Assembly: GCA_016758965.1 (NCBI GenBank)
Contig: JAEPRB010000159.1
Location: 1 to 64,000 of the forward strand
From: Circinella minor
Lineage: Eukaryota > Mucoromycota > Mucoromycetes > Mucorales > Lichtheimiaceae
DNA length: 64,000 nt
Direction of reading: 5' to 3'
The notes below the pieces were generated by a model. It was not told the origin of the DNA. It saw only the letters and a list, made by a program, of their open reading frames with translations, and did no database searches. Positions 34,288-51,292 of the stretch are shown here, piece after piece. The position numbers were made by a program, and so were the translations under genes. Within the stretch, counting starts at the first letter, position 1; every line of letters begins with the position of its first letter.

Positions 34288-34753
34288 TTTTATCAATATT
34301 ATAAGTCCAAGACGATATAATTGTTCCCCATTTTACTTTCTTCTTTGTATATTTACTGTAAATAGAAGCAAACAAACATTTAATTTTTAGTATATAGATT
34401 CTCTTATAAATATTTTTTTTTTACTTTTGTAATGGATTTATTAATATTAATAATAATGACACTATAAAAAAACACGTTTTTTTTTCTTGTTAATTTTTCA
34501 AAAAAATAAAAACAAAAAAATTTCCATGTAATAAAGTAATAATTCTTTATCATGGATATTAGCAAGTAACATTCTGGAATGTTTTTTGAGATATGTTGAT
34601 CCAGAACGTTTCTTTTTTCCTTACAATTGATATGCACGGATTTTTTAAAATCAGTTTTATGCCGAGACATTAATATTTTTAATACGTATAAATAACATTT
34701 TTTAATTCATCCACATAAACCTTGTTCTTTTTTCGTGATCACTCTAGATAATA
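34288..34753. other. Intergenic gap
   Basis: 466 bp between two plus-strand genes. AT-rich with A/T runs. It should carry the promoter of the cytochrome b5 reductase gene. Nothing else seen. Confidence 0.5.
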
Positions 34754-36242
34754 ATGTTTGCTTCACGTTCCGTTGCTTCAAGCTCATTGCGTTTTAGACC
34801 ATTGGGTATGGTATGTGCATTTCAAAACTATTATCACTACCATTCAGTTTTTACACCATTGCTAACAGAGGAAAAAAAATCAGTTTGGCACACGTAGTAC
34901 ATGTTCATTCAGTACAAACACGGCCAATAACAATAGTGTTTTTTCACGTAACAAAAATTGGACTGTAACTGCATCTATGCTTGTTACGACAACTGTTGGC
35001 GCCTATTTTTATTTTAATGGATTAAATAAAGGCCACCATCGTGCTTATGCAGACAGTGCTGCTGATGAAAAGCCTAACGCTTTTTCTCCTCAAGAATTTA
35101 GAGCATTCAAGGTTTGTCGTCTTTATCCAAAGACTTAATAATAATACAGTAGATACTTAATTTTTATATACATATTACAGTTCACTTTATTTATTTATTT
35201 TTGTATTGCCAATTTGTATGTAATGTGTGCATAGCTCAAAGAAGTCCATCCTTATAATCATAACACAAGTATATTTAGGTTCAGATTACCTACGGATGAA
35301 CATGTTTCAGGTCTTCATGTTGCTTCTTGTGTATTCACTCGTTTCCCTTACAAAAAGAAAGATGGTAGTACCGGATATATAATCCGTCCATATACACCTA
35401 TATCACATGAAGAGGTAAGATAATTTTAGAACGAGAAGTAAATATGACATAAGAGGTGGTTTGAAATAAAAACTAATAACAAAATTAGTCACAAGGGTAT
35501 GTAGAGTTTATGATTAAGAATTATCCAGATGGAAAGATGAGCAAGCATATTCATAACTTGAAGCCTGGTGATGAGTTGGAGATTAAAGGTCCTATCCCAA
35601 AATATAACTGGGATCAAGGAAAAGTTGAAAACGTAGGTATGATTTGTGGTGGTACAGGAATTACTCCTATGGTAAGTTAAAAAAATACAATCTCTTTTTT
35701 GTTTGGATTTATGCTGATCACGACGATTTTAACTCATATATTCCATTGGTATTGAAAATATATAGCTACAACTTATTCGTAAAATATTCGATACCGATTC
35801 CAAATTTGACAAGACCAAAGATGAAAAGGTCAAAGTTACGCTGATTTTTACAAATCAAACAGAAGACGATATATTGCTTCGAAAAGAACTCGATGGATAC
35901 GCAAAGCAGTTTCCTTATCGATTTAAAGTTATTTACGGAGTGGATAGACCATCTCCTGGATGGAAGGGTCATACTGGATTTGTTACAAAGGAGTTGATTC
36001 AAAAGCACCTACCAGGCCCAGATGCTCCCAGTTCAGTGATTTTTGTTTGTGGTCCTGATCCGCAGCTAGCTGCTATTGCTGGTCCAAAGGCGGAGGATAA
36101 ATCTCAAGGTCAACTCGGTGGTATCTTGAAAGAGTAAGTTATTCAGCAGAAGAGCAGAAATAATATCGCGATATTGTACTCATAATACATATTACAATTT
36201 TTTAGATTGGGCTATCCACAAGATCATGTGTATAAGTTTTAA
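34754..36242 (+). CDS. MCR1: NADH-cytochrome b5 reductase, mitochondrial MCR1-like
   Basis: Six exons (34754-34810, 34884-35111, 35235-35414, 35489-35671, 35766-36133, 36206-36242) give 350 aa. The N-terminus (MFASRSVASSSLRFRPLGM) is Arg/Ser-rich like a mitochondrial presequence. A hydrophobic stretch (ASMLVTTTVGAYFYF) follows, matching the membrane anchor of Mcr1, which faces the intermembrane space. The FAD site is RPYTPIS, the NADH site begins ICGGTGITPM, and CGPDPQ is the C-terminal NAD-binding Cys-Gly motif. It transfers electrons from NADH to cytochrome b5 or other one-electron acceptors, with links to sterol synthesis and ascorbyl-radical reduction in yeast. The last 12 codons are on a separate small exon. 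Confidence 0.92.
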
Positions 36243-36423
36243 CTCTTTGCAATGAATAAAAGAAAACTTCAATACAGAACTTATCTAATAATAAAAGCTT
36301 TGATTTTATTCAACACCACGAAATAATTGTTAGTTTTTTATTCCATTTAACTTTAAGCAGTAAGATATATGTATATTATTGATGGTTCTCATCATCGTTG
36401 TCATCTGGTGGAATAAGTGGTTT

Positions 36424-39400
36424 TTATTTAGAAAGATATATTCTAGAAGGTGCGCCAGAAAGATCCAATCTTTTTTTACAGGCAGCATTTCCTGAAGCAG
36501 GTTTACCTTGTTGACGGCGCTGTTCAGTTAATACTGGGTTTACTGACATTTTCTCTTGAGCTTTTCGGGGGCTTCAATCATTACTATACCCATAACCAAG
36601 AATAAATACTATTCAATTTGGCAATGGAACAGCCATGTGCCTGGACTGTCTGATCGATATCGAAGCGCAACAATGCCATAGGCTTGGAACCTTATGGTAT
36701 CAAGATAAACTGGTTCACCGAACTCCCATTTTCCGCTCTTGTTTACACCATCATACCCATTGTCGTTCTTTAGTACTGCGAGCAACCACTTGAAACGTAT
36801 GACCGTGCATATGACCCTTTTTTAAATGGGGTACGTATTATCCATAATACTATCATGTGAAACGTAGCCTCAGCTTAATAGGCATATGTATGTAATATCA
36901 TTACGTACATGGATGAGTATTATCATCAAAGTCATTATGATAATAACTTGTCTAAACATTTCTAAATGCTTGATCATATATGCGTTCCCTTGATGTTCAT
37001 ATACTTTTGAGTTATTTGCCAACGCTTCCATCGTAAGCTCAGTAAATAATGTAAATGTAAGTGAATTTAAAAATGGGACACGATTGACCATGCCTCCTCG
37101 ATTTAATCCATCTGTAACAATCTGCCATTCCACTGTAACATTAAATACGTTATCAGCTCAATAGCTTTTTTAACATCATGCTTTCAACATCAATATCTTC
37201 GCTTGGTGCTAAATTCTTATGTGTACTATCATAATATATAGGTGCGGTAACATCTATAGTAATAACTAAGTAAATGCATACAATGTGTTTTAAAAATTGT
37301 TTATGTGTGAGAAAGAAATTACTCAACTAAAGATTATCTGGAATATGATCGAGCTACGAGGCATCCATATCAGCGTGAGTCAGATAAGTTAGATTGGTTC
37401 TACGTATCTTTGGCCTTGACAATAATAGACATACGCTGAACAGCAGTCAGGTCAATGCTCTGGGAATGATAAAGTTCTGTATATCCCTATTATGCAAAAA
37501 AAAAAAAAAAGACCCCATTGGAGCGTAAAAGATTTATTTCAGAAGACCCGCGTACTTAATTTTAAAATTGACCTGATAATGTATTATATATAAGTGTTGT
37601 AAAAAAAAGGGACTTACCCCATCTACTTCAATGATACCAAACTCATGACCATCGATACTAAAATAATACGTAATAAATACACTGATACTTAGTACTCGTA
37701 GACGATACGCTTTTCTTGGTTGAAAATGATAGCTAGGATTTAATCCATTATCGATAATTACAGATTCTATATGCAACCAATTTTGTCATTTACATTAGCA
37801 TTTTCCAGGAGAAAGAGCTTACTTTATAAATAAAATAAATATCTTTTAATTTTACTTACGAGGAATTAACTCATCAGCATTTAAATTTTCTCTGCTACGT
37901 AAGAAAACACTTTACATTTGTTTTCGAGTCGTTGTGGTACCAATTTAACAATAAGATTGGGAGTGTTACTATGCACTCGATCTTGCATCATTTTTAACAT
38001 TTTCGACCTACTACGTATGTATTTTTTCCTTTACCTGATAACGTAATAACTATATCTTCATTATATTGATTTTGATAAGGATTATTTAAATTATGAATAA
38101 TTAGCGGCGTCCTCAGATCACATAAAAAAATTAGGTGGTAAAATTACAGTATTGCTCCGTAAAATTCGGTTCACACCAGATTCTACGGAGGAATACGGAC
38201 CAAAACCACCAAAAACCACGGATTTGATGTAGATCCTGGTAAATCTCGATGGTTGTATACGTATCTCCGTTATATGTGGTGTTTCTCGGTGACAAAAACC
38301 GAGAATCACAATTAGACAGGGGCAGACAGGATACTAACACTATAATTATAAGATATAATCCTGATGTAAATAAAATACAAAATAAAGAAAGAATCAAAAA
38401 CATCAACTCATATTTTTTTTTTCATATGTTTCTGCTAGTTTCTAAATCTATTAATTGCTTCATCATGTCTTCATACACATAATAGCGAGTAACAATTATT
38501 TTTTGTATGGGACTTGAGAACTGTAACTACTACACACACGATTTCCGATACATCACAGACACAGTAATAATGATGACTGTGATTACTGCTATGTACGTAA
38601 CACCAAAAGAGGCTTTGCCAAATGGGTAACTCTAACTAGAATCATCTAAGTACTGTGTCTAAAAACATGTAATAACGAACCGTTTTGTTAATAATCGGCT
38701 ATCACGTCAAGTACATCACGATATAATTTATTTTTTTGTCACATACCTGAGCATGGCTATGAATCCAATAGATTCCAGCTTGGTTTATCTTGTATTGAAA
38801 GGTGCGAGATGCACCTGGAGTAATACCGCTGATGTTTATATAGTAATAAATATGTTAGATCTACGTTCTTGGAGAACATAATGATAATTTATTACATGTA
38901 TACTGTGTGCTTTTAATACGTTATACACATTACCATCATCGGACCACTGATGTCATTCTGTGCTTTATCCAATACGTAAATTAGAATTTATGGCGATCTA
39001 CGTAAACGAATCAACATATATGATAGTTGTGAAAAGAAATTATGGGTGCATATTATTATTAAAGCTGTTAGTAACTAATTAAACCATTTTTTCTGGTACT
39101 GTATTATTTTTTGGTAAGTCGAGCATTGCTTTCCAATTACATTTCTGGAACTAGATTTCCGTGTGAGTTCGGAAAAGATAACTGTAGTCAGCATAGCAGT
39201 TTATGGGATACGAGCGATTATAATGTGACGAAGACAGTCGTAGTGATTTGTCGTTCGACTGTAAAATTATTATTTTATGTATTGAATTGAACAACATACT
39301 TTTTTTTTCAAAAACAAAAGATTAAACTACTGTGATCAAAATAGTGGGTATCGATACCAAAGTAGAAAGTCACGAATCCACTCATGATATTGATAAGACG

Positions 39401-40440
39401 AATACGATATATTCGCAAGCTTCAAGATAATATTTTGATTTGGACGCTCATGAAAACAGTAGATTGTATGTTTTTTATAGAGACATTCCAAAAATGAAAT
39501 ATTCTTCTCATAATAGCAGCCCATAAAACAAATAAAAGAAGCCCATATAAAAAATTACATGGAAAACGTTCAACAGTATTCAAATTTTGTTTGCTCAAGA
39601 AAGATTTACGTAGCACTAATACGGGTGCTATTATAAATGATGCCAATCTAGACACGTACAATATATACGTAATCAATAAAAAAACCTTACGTATTTTATC
39701 CACGTCTGCTTTTTTCCTTCTGTGTAGTCTACCAGAAGCAGTAACACTAAAAAGTTCTTCGTCGTATTTTTCTTATAAATATGTACCTTCTGGATGATGA
39801 ATATCCAATGCTATATACAAGGCACACCAAATATATATATATGTACACAAAGCCTATTTTATATTTAGTTAATTACATGCACTTTTAACATCACAGAATT
39901 AAAATTAACTATAACTAGACTCATGATAGTGTAGATATGGATACAAATAAAGCACCGGCTGGCTCTAGAACATATCCGTATGTGCGAGAGTTACCACGTG
40001 ACAATCAACTATTAAAGTCATTTTACATTACCATGATTCAGTTTGATACAGATTTGATCATTTTCCTTAATTGTCATCCTTTAATTATAGTTATACCACC
40101 TTAATCGATGGTTCTATTGAAATTTAATATATTACGTATGGCCCAATCCAACAAGTTTACATATGTTTTGATTAATAGCACCTTCGTTATTAGTTTGAAG
40201 CATGGAGGTACGCTGGATAACTTAACATTAAAAATTGTATTGTATTAGTTTTACTGAGTTACTTACTCAAGCAACGTTTTTTAATAATAGTCATAATCAC
40301 TTACACCAGTTCTTCATTGACATCAATTACTTGACGTTTTATTAAGTCATCGGGGTTTGCACCAATATAAGTAGCATCACAATCCGATTTTGGTATTTTG
40401 GATTGAACCACCGCCATCAATAAGGTTGTAATATAACCTA
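36424..40440 (-). pseudogene. FET3-type multicopper ferroxidase pseudogene
   Basis: Fragments in family order appear on the minus strand in several frames. They include a signal-peptide-like LGYITTLLMAVVQS (about 40410), then GITPGASRTFQYKI and GIYWIHSHAQ (about 38760-38830), where one copper His-x-His survives. TPLIIHNLNNPYQ lies near 38090, AYRLRVLSISVF with DGHEFGIIEVDG at 37620-37710, TAVQRMSIVKAKDT near 37420, and DGLNRGGMVNRVPFLN near 37080. HMHGHTFQVVAR lies near 36800. The type-1 site reads HCQIE then a TAG stop, where HCHIEW is expected. The C-terminal tail GKPASGNAACKKRLDLSGAP ends at 36424. Many stops and frameshifts lie between the fragments. The family oxidises Fe(II) at the cell surface with the permease Ftr1, and no FTR1 gene is adjacent here. 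Confidence 0.85.
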
Positions 40441-41054
40441 GTGTGCGTATCCAAATGCATTTTTTTTTCTTTCGTCTAGATGGTATTGTGTTTTGTATAA
40501 TAAAATGATTTATATAAAGAAAAGAGGAGAGTAAATAAATATATCATACTTCGAATTTTATTTAATAAGTTTTTATCTGTTTATTTGAAATCAGTCGAAA
40601 ATTCCCCTTGTCAAAAAATAATAATAGTTTTATGAACATTAATTCGATGGACCCCGATTTTCCGTTAATTAAAACAACAATCACAAGTTAGTCTAGCTTG
40701 ACAGAAACTTGACAACACAACCATAATGTTAATTAAAAGTTGTTCATATTTTACTTTACCAGGTTTAAGAAAGGTTGGGGAAATGAGATAACGACTCATT
40801 GACAAAGCACGTGGCTCGTACAACATCATATCCGTTACGTAGTTTTTTTTTCTGCTAGCTGATATATTAAAAAAAGAGAGAAGAAATCTGTGATGTGACG
40901 TTTTATGCAAGGTAGTTATGCAATACGCCTTTATGTTTTGTTTTCTTCATTTCTCTATTCTTACTCTTTTCTTCCTGTTTTTATTTTTTTGCTTTTTTTT
41001 GCTGTATATTTTAATTATTATTTTTGGGGTGTTGAAGCATATTGTCATATTTCA
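40441..41054. other. Intergenic gap before CSC1-like gene
   Basis: About 610 bp between the ferroxidase relic and the channel gene. Pyrimidine-rich before the ATG at 41055. No separate gene seen. Confidence 0.45.
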
Positions 41055-41334
41055 ATGTCATTACCTGAAGACGGGCAGCATAACGTTAGTGTACAAGGAT
41101 TTCCCTTCTTAGATATTGGGAACGGTGGATTTGAAAACATTCCTGGTACTTCATCTTACAGTGCTCGAAATCAAAGTGGACTTACAACACAGTTAATGGT
41201 TTGTGCTGGCACGGGTTTATTATGTTTTCTTACGTTCTGTATTCTACGCACAAGGTTTTTCAGTCATCCCAATTATTGTTTTTTATTACGCCCACCCTTT
41301 TTATTTATTCCGTTTTATTATTATAATTCTGTTT

Positions 41335-41412
<78 letters not shown>

Positions 41413-44400
41413 TGTCTCCTCATTTTACATGTATTCCCCCTTTTTTTCTGTTCTGGGAACAATAATGCTTTTTCTACTATTTTCGCTTACTGATCGATCG
41501 ATCGATCGATATATATTCAATTATATTTATATAGATGGACAGTCATATTCGCACCGCGGATGAACATGAAAAGGTAAAAATAATTTAAGACAGTTAATTA
41601 TACAATTTTTGATACAAAAATAAATAATAATAGAGGGTCCTTCTACTGTTTTATTGTTACTTTAATAGACACAAACCAAAAGCATTACCTGATTCCCTAT
41701 TCGGCTGGATTATTCCATTGATAAAAGTAGATGAGCAAGAAATTATGGATACAGTTGGTCTTGATGCTGTTGTTGTAAGTAATATCATTATTATTGATCA
41801 TACGATCACCAGCATCATTGATAAAAAAGGAAATTTCCAAAAATAAACAAACAAACAACAAACTCTTTCTTTTATACATTTTATCTGTGTTAGATGCTTC
41901 AATTCATTGTGATGGCTATTAAATTATTCGGTATATGTTCATTTTTTGGTATTGCCACATTGGTGCCTATATCTGTCACGACGGGTAATATTACCAACAC
42001 AGCAACTAATATGACCTCAGGTCAAATGGACCTATTGGCTATTACTGTTCTCCAAGATGAATCCCCTTATTTGATTGCCTATTTAATATTTACCTATTTG
42101 TTCTGCTTCTTGACATTTTTCTTTTTAAATCAAAACTTTCGATCCTTTGTGGCGAATCGATCTGAATATCTACTTCGTATGGCCAGAACATTATCCAGTC
42201 GCACGGTGGTTGTCACGGGAATCCCACATCCATTACGTTCAGATGCCAAATTGGAAGAGTACTACAACCAATTGGGTATCGGTACAGTAGAAACAGCACA
42301 GGTTGTACGTTATATTCGTCATTTACGTGGATTGTTGAAAAACCGCGCGAATGCGTTGCAAAAATTGGAAGAAGCATATGTTCAATATTGGGGTAATCCA
42401 TGTAAGATTCCTGGTTATGATCCCGATCGGATTTTAGACGACGCCCATTTATTTCAACTTGTGGATCAACAAGCTGCAGCAATGGATGAAAATGAAAAAA
42501 ATGAAGATGATATTAAACTGAGCTATAGTAATAAAATCAAAGGAAACAACGATAGTAACAAACATAGCCTCAAAAATAACATGACATTTTTACTTGGAAA
42601 CCAATTTAATGGCAAAAAATCGAGACGACCGCAGGTTCGAATGGGGTTTTTGGGATTATTTGGGAAAAAAGTCGATGCTATTGACTATTTTACCGAAGAG
42701 CTTGAACAAATTGATAAACAAGTACAAGAGGCACGAAACAATACTGAAAATTATGAAATGACCAATGTTGGATTTGTTACATTTAAAAATATGGCCGGTG
42801 CGGTGAGTAAAATTATATATAAACAATATATAAATATTTAAAAAAAAAAAATAGGGAAAAAACTCATTGTCTATCACATATATATTAGCTCATTGCTTCT
42901 CAAATTGCTATAAATCCAGAACCTTTTAATTGTCGAACAGCTATGGCATACGAACCACGTGATGTATTATGGAAGAATATAACAGTCCGAGGGCGTGAAC
43001 GATTAATCCGTGAATTCATGGTGTGGGCAATAACACTTTTACTTTCCTTTTTTTGGATTGTCCCTATCTCTGCGTTTTCAACATTGACAAGTCTCGAAAC
43101 TCTGGAGCATATATTTCCAAACTTAGCAAACGCAGCCAGAGATTCCGTCTTTCTGCAAAATTTACTTCAAGGTCTTGTACCGACTATCGCCGTGAATGTC
43201 TTTATGGCGATTTTGCCTTTAATTTTTGATGGTAAACTAAACAAAATGCTCATATATAGAAATAAATTATGTGATGGATTAACATGTATATTTGATATAT
43301 AGCATTGGGAGTTGTTCAAGGATTACGATCACGAAGTGCTATTGCCGATGCAACGTTTACAAAATACTTTTTCTTTCTTTTATTCAACGTTTTACTTGTG
43401 TTCACTATTGCAAGTACTATCACAAAAACAGTTGAACAACTTATAAATCACCCAGCAGAAATTGCTAATGTGTTAGGAACAACTCTACCAGCGGTAAATA
43501 TATACCAATTCATTTTAATATACATGTTAAACCATAATGGGACGCGCCCTTAGAAATAGTTGTATTTTTATTTATAGGTGGCACCTTTCTTTATCAATTA
43601 TGTTATATTACAAGGCATGCTTTTGTAAGTTTTATTTGATGTACATTCTATGAATGTTCTCTGTCGAAACCAAGGAAAAAAAACGTATATGATCAAGATA
43701 AAGCCATCTAATCTGGTTATGATTTATATATATACTGCATGAACTTTTAATAGAATGCCATTGAGTTTGCTTATGTTTGGTTCATTGATAATCCGAGGTT
43801 ATACACATCTATTCTGTTGTAGAACACCTCGTGATTATGCCACCAACCGTGCACCATGGTCATTTAACTACGGAACCGGGTATCCACCTCCTTTACTCAT
43901 CTTTATCATTGTCCTAGAATATTCAACTATTTCACCTATTGTTTTATTATTTGGGACCATTTATTTTTGTATCACATATATGGTTTACAAATATCAATTT
44001 TTATATGGTAAGCGGATTTTCGATTTGCTTTTAACACCTCATTATACTATTAATATCATTTTTATCAATATAATTTTTTAAAATTTCTCCAAACAATAAC
44101 AAAATCCCAATCCCTCTTCAAAAAAATTTTTATCAGATTGTGCTATATAACTAACTATATACTGTACACTTGTTAGTTTATTTCCGCCCATATGATGCCA
44201 TTGGGTCTGCTTGGACTATGGTATTTCCTCGCGTGATTATCGGGATGTTATTGTTTCAAATCACTATGGCTGGTTTATTTGTATTAAAACAATATATTAC
44301 TCTTGCCGTACTATGTGTCCCATTAATGGTAATGACGATATTGTTCAAAATTACCATGGATGCAGCATTTAATAAAAACAGTCAGAATTTACCTATGGCA

Positions 44401-45531
44401 ATGTTAAGAGAACGCACGCAAACATTACCGACAATCATTAAAACACCAGCTGCGGATGAAAAGCAGTTTAATGATGTCAGTGATGATGATACTGCCAGCG
44501 ACAGTGATTTATCAGATAATGATGATAATAACATATCAGCCAGAGCAACGTCCAACGAACAAGCACAAGCCCTTGCTGTTCAGCAACAACAAAGTATTAA
44601 TAGTGGCGCTATTGGCGGTGGTGGATCTAATAGCAGTTTTAACACAAACAACAGCAACAATTCTGGTACACAGGCCAAAAGCCGATGGAGGCTAGCAACA
44701 GCATTCGCGGTATCGAGTTCAGCTAGTAAGCTATCACTACAGCAAGAGCAACAACAGAAAAATGTAAAACACCGGCGCCGACGAGTTATTCTTGATGAAG
44801 ACGATTATGAAGCGATTCCAGACAAATATACGGATTACAGACAGCCACCCATGATGTTAAATCCTGGTATACTTGATACTGGTCTCAAACGTTATGGTAA
44901 CCCTGCATTGATTGGTATATTACCTCAATTATGGTTACCAATTAAGGATGGAGAACAAAATAAACCATTGGAACCTTCCAAACGACTTTCCAGTCATCGT
45001 TTATCATCCGCTTTTAACAAAACACCAGGACATAGTGCTAATGATTTAGCAAAGCTTCTACGACGAGCTCAATCAGCAAGACAAAAACAAATTGGATTAT
45101 TAGATTATCACCATTGTGAAGGTGAAAATAATACTGTCACAGTGATGTCTTCATCAACAGCCAGAGAAGGATCAACATCAAATAGTAATAAAAATGATAT
45201 TTTTTTTCAAGAACATTTAAAAAGACAACAACGACAAGAAAAGCGATCTTTAAATAGAGGAGGAAAAGAAGGATTTCTGAGACGCATGCTGTTACGACCT
45301 TCACGAACGGGCGGCAGTATGGGATCGATCAAGGAGGCAAGCATGTCTCAGGAGCATATTTTACAAGATATGAATGATGAACTGCGAGTCAGAGAAGAAC
45401 TACATTTAACGCCTATGCATCGATCTTACGACGAAACAATAATGTGTAACAATGATAGTGAAGATGATAACATTCGTATGAATCGGATACCTCATAAACA
45501 GCAACATTTATTCCCATCTCAATATTATTAA
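41055..45531 (+). CDS. CSC1/TMEM63/OSCA-type cation channel
   Basis: Nine exons (41055-41254, 41535-41573, 41669-41774, 41894-42802, 42889-43231, 43303-43493, 43578-43624, 43754-44007, 44177-45531) give 1147 aa. There is an N-terminal TM, then WTVIFAPRMNMKR, then TVGLDAVVMLQFI and two more TMs (RSN1_TM). The cytosolic PHM7 domain runs from RTVVVTGIPHPLRSD to the motif GFVTFKNMAGALIASQ. The C-terminal 7-TM channel domain begins after EPRDVLWKNI and ends at KNSQNLPMAM. The last ~370 residues are polar, Asp/Ser/Gln-rich and cytosolic. OSCA/TMEM63 proteins are osmo- or mechanosensitive cation channels, and fungal members include yeast Csc1, Phm7 and Rsn1. I cannot tell which paralogue this is. 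Intron 1 contains a (TC)n(TG)n tract. Confidence 0.92.
41341..41415. repeat. (TC)n(TG)n tract in channel-gene intron 1
   Basis: About 54 bp of TC followed by about 20 bp of TG, lying inside intron 1 between 41255 and 41534. A (CGAT)n tetranucleotide run follows at about 41491-41510. Confidence 0.95.
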
Positions 45532-45915
45532 GTATGTATATAATTATAATAAAAAAAAAGTCTGATAGCTAAGTGGTAGTTTTTATGCTTAATCTTATAG
45601 CATCAAAAATGAATCTTATAAAATTATACTTACATTAATTTTAATTACAAATTATGAAGAATGATAATGGCAATAATAACAAAAGACTCAAAAGAGGAAA
45701 AGCGAAAAATAATGGGTTTCTATTATAATCTTGTGTGCACATTTACCGATATAGTAAACCGAAAACAGGCTTGTTTATATGATATGCGTGAGCTTTTTTT
45801 TATTTATTTATTTTCTTGGTCTTTTCCTTCGCCTCATCACCACCCCATTTCTTCCTTGATTTATTTATTTCTCACTTTTCTTCTTCTTCCTCTTTTTTCT
45901 TTTTTGTAAATAATA
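45532..45915. other. Intergenic gap before YAK1
   Basis: 384 bp between two plus-strand genes, pyrimidine-rich just upstream of the YAK1 ATG. A tRNA-like stretch near 45563-45625 was examined and rejected. Confidence 0.45.
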
Positions 45916-49389
<3,474 letters not shown>

Positions 49390-51038
49390 TACGTAACAAC
49401 ACTCTATTCTTTATTTTGTTTTTTATTATTAATTTTTGTCAAATATAGTACGCCTGTTCTTTTTTTCTCCATACATATTTATTATATAAATATATACATA
49501 TACATACAACACGGAAACATTTTGACCCATTTTTAGATCTTTGTAGCGTATAGTAATCATATATATTTTATGATTAAAGTTTTTTTTTTTTTTGTTTGGT
49601 ACTGCGTTTGATGCTTTTGAGTATCAGCAGCAGAATGTTATTACGTATTTAAAGTTTATTATATATTTACCAATGATATTAATTTAATAATAATATATAT
49701 TGTAATATGATACAGAAACTTAAAAAATATAAATTGGCTTATTTTTTCTGATTTCAGCATCTACACAGGAATGCACCGTCCATCAGAACGGAGTTCTGTC
49801 AAATCATGCTGCACCATCAACTAGCACGTGCTTTTCTTTAAAAATACGTAACTCATTTTTTAGCCCAGGTGTCTGAAAATCAGTGAAATAAAAACAATTT
49901 TTTCTATTTGATAAGTTGTAAATATTATTTGTTTATGATTTTATAAGAAGGTTTTTTTTTTTAATAATAATCATACCCACCAGGTTACAAATAATACAAG
50001 TCCCCATGTCACTCATAATAAAATATCACGACATGTTAAAATAGCATAGTCCATCTTTAATCTTCCAGCCAGTACCCTCATCTTCAAATAAGAATTATGT
50101 TATCAACAGAAAGAGAAAAATGAAGGTCAAACTTTTACATATTTTATTAAATTAGAGTGTGCCAAAATTCTTTAAAAATATGTCGTGATCGATACTTTGA
50201 ATAATGTGCTCACGATGATTGAAAAAAACAAGGCACTGCTACTAAAATCAAGGACAGCTGCTTGTAAATCCAAATATAGTTATAATGTTCAACCCAAAAC
50301 GAGAAGAAGCAAAAACACGTTAATATTACGCTTTAGGCGCATGCTATTATTGTTGATGTTCTTGTTCAATCATTAAGATTTATACCGAGATCGTGAATCG
50401 ATAAGATTGCGAATAACATCTAATATTGGTTAAGTCCGAAATTGATTACCAAGTTAACGGAAACATAACCAAGGAGGACAAAGCGCGTTGTCTTGTATTA
50501 TTATTATTTTTTCTTTTCTCGGTGGTACAACTCGATTGATGACAAGAGGAATTTAGATTACCATGGGCGCACAAACCTTTTTTGTCCTACAAAATGTTAT
50601 GTTTATCTTTCTCTCTATTAAGTATTACATATAAGGTTTTTATTTTATCTTTCTTCCTATAGTATGATTATATATAAACAAAAATTGGGGGACGTTCATG
50701 GAGAGTTATTTAAACAGGTTTAGTTTGTATTTATATCCTTTTTTAAAGGGTAAACAAAATAAACAAAGAAATAAAATAATAATGATCTAATCAAAGCATT
50801 TTTGTTTTCATATGCACATATAATCTACAGCATGACAGGTGCATACACAATTTAGCAAATAGTAAATGCAGCATTATTCTTTTTAAGAGGAGAGAGGAAG
50901 AAGAGGGACAGTGAATATGAAAGTTATAGAAGATAGTAATATAATTAGAGATAATAGAACATATTCTTTCAAATTCCATATGTAATAATAATAATAATAA
51001 TATAGCAGCACATAGTCATGGTGACACGATAAAAAAAA

Positions 51039-51292
51039 ATGCGGTTACTTGATTTCAAGGTAAGCTTATAAATATGAGTTGATATGTGTTTGTACGCCTT
51101 GTTTTTCAACAGATCGCCAAATCACACCATTCGACTTTAGTATTTTCAACAGTGAATTCTTCTTTCTTACTGGACGAAAAGAGCATGATAATAGAGTTTC
51201 CTGATTTTTTTTTTGTCGGTTCGGATCTAAAGGTGTCTCCGAGAAAAAGAAATGGGCAAAGGGCCTGTGTAACAAAATGTAGCAAGAAATAA
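51039..51292 (+). CDS. Possible small two-exon hypothetical gene
   Basis: ATG at 51039, exon 1 to 51059 ending AAG|GTAAGC, and acceptor TTCAACAG at 51112. Exon 2 (51113-51292) then reads to TAA, giving 66 aa. The splice sites are textbook and the frame is kept, and the protein (MRLLDFKIAKSHHSTLVFST at its start, a basic C-terminus) is not low-complexity. I recognise no family. It could be a real small protein, an exon pair of a longer undetected transcript, or chance. Nothing around it supports a function. Confidence 0.22.

Noticed and set aside
36424..40440. Functional FET3 ferroxidase gene
   Set aside because: I tried to splice around the stops. TAG inside the type-1 copper motif and frameshifts within continuous conserved blocks cannot be removed by GT-AG introns without deleting ligands.
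45563..45625. tRNA-like stretch with GATAGCTAAGTGGTAG
   Set aside because: The D-arm resembles a tRNA, but no 5-bp anticodon stem with a 7-nt loop forms. There is also no GTTCRA T-loop and no acceptor-stem match.
50185..50376. 63-codon basic ORF
   Set aside because: It starts at GTG, has no recognisable domain and no splice or promoter context. Probably chance, or an unrecognisable relic.
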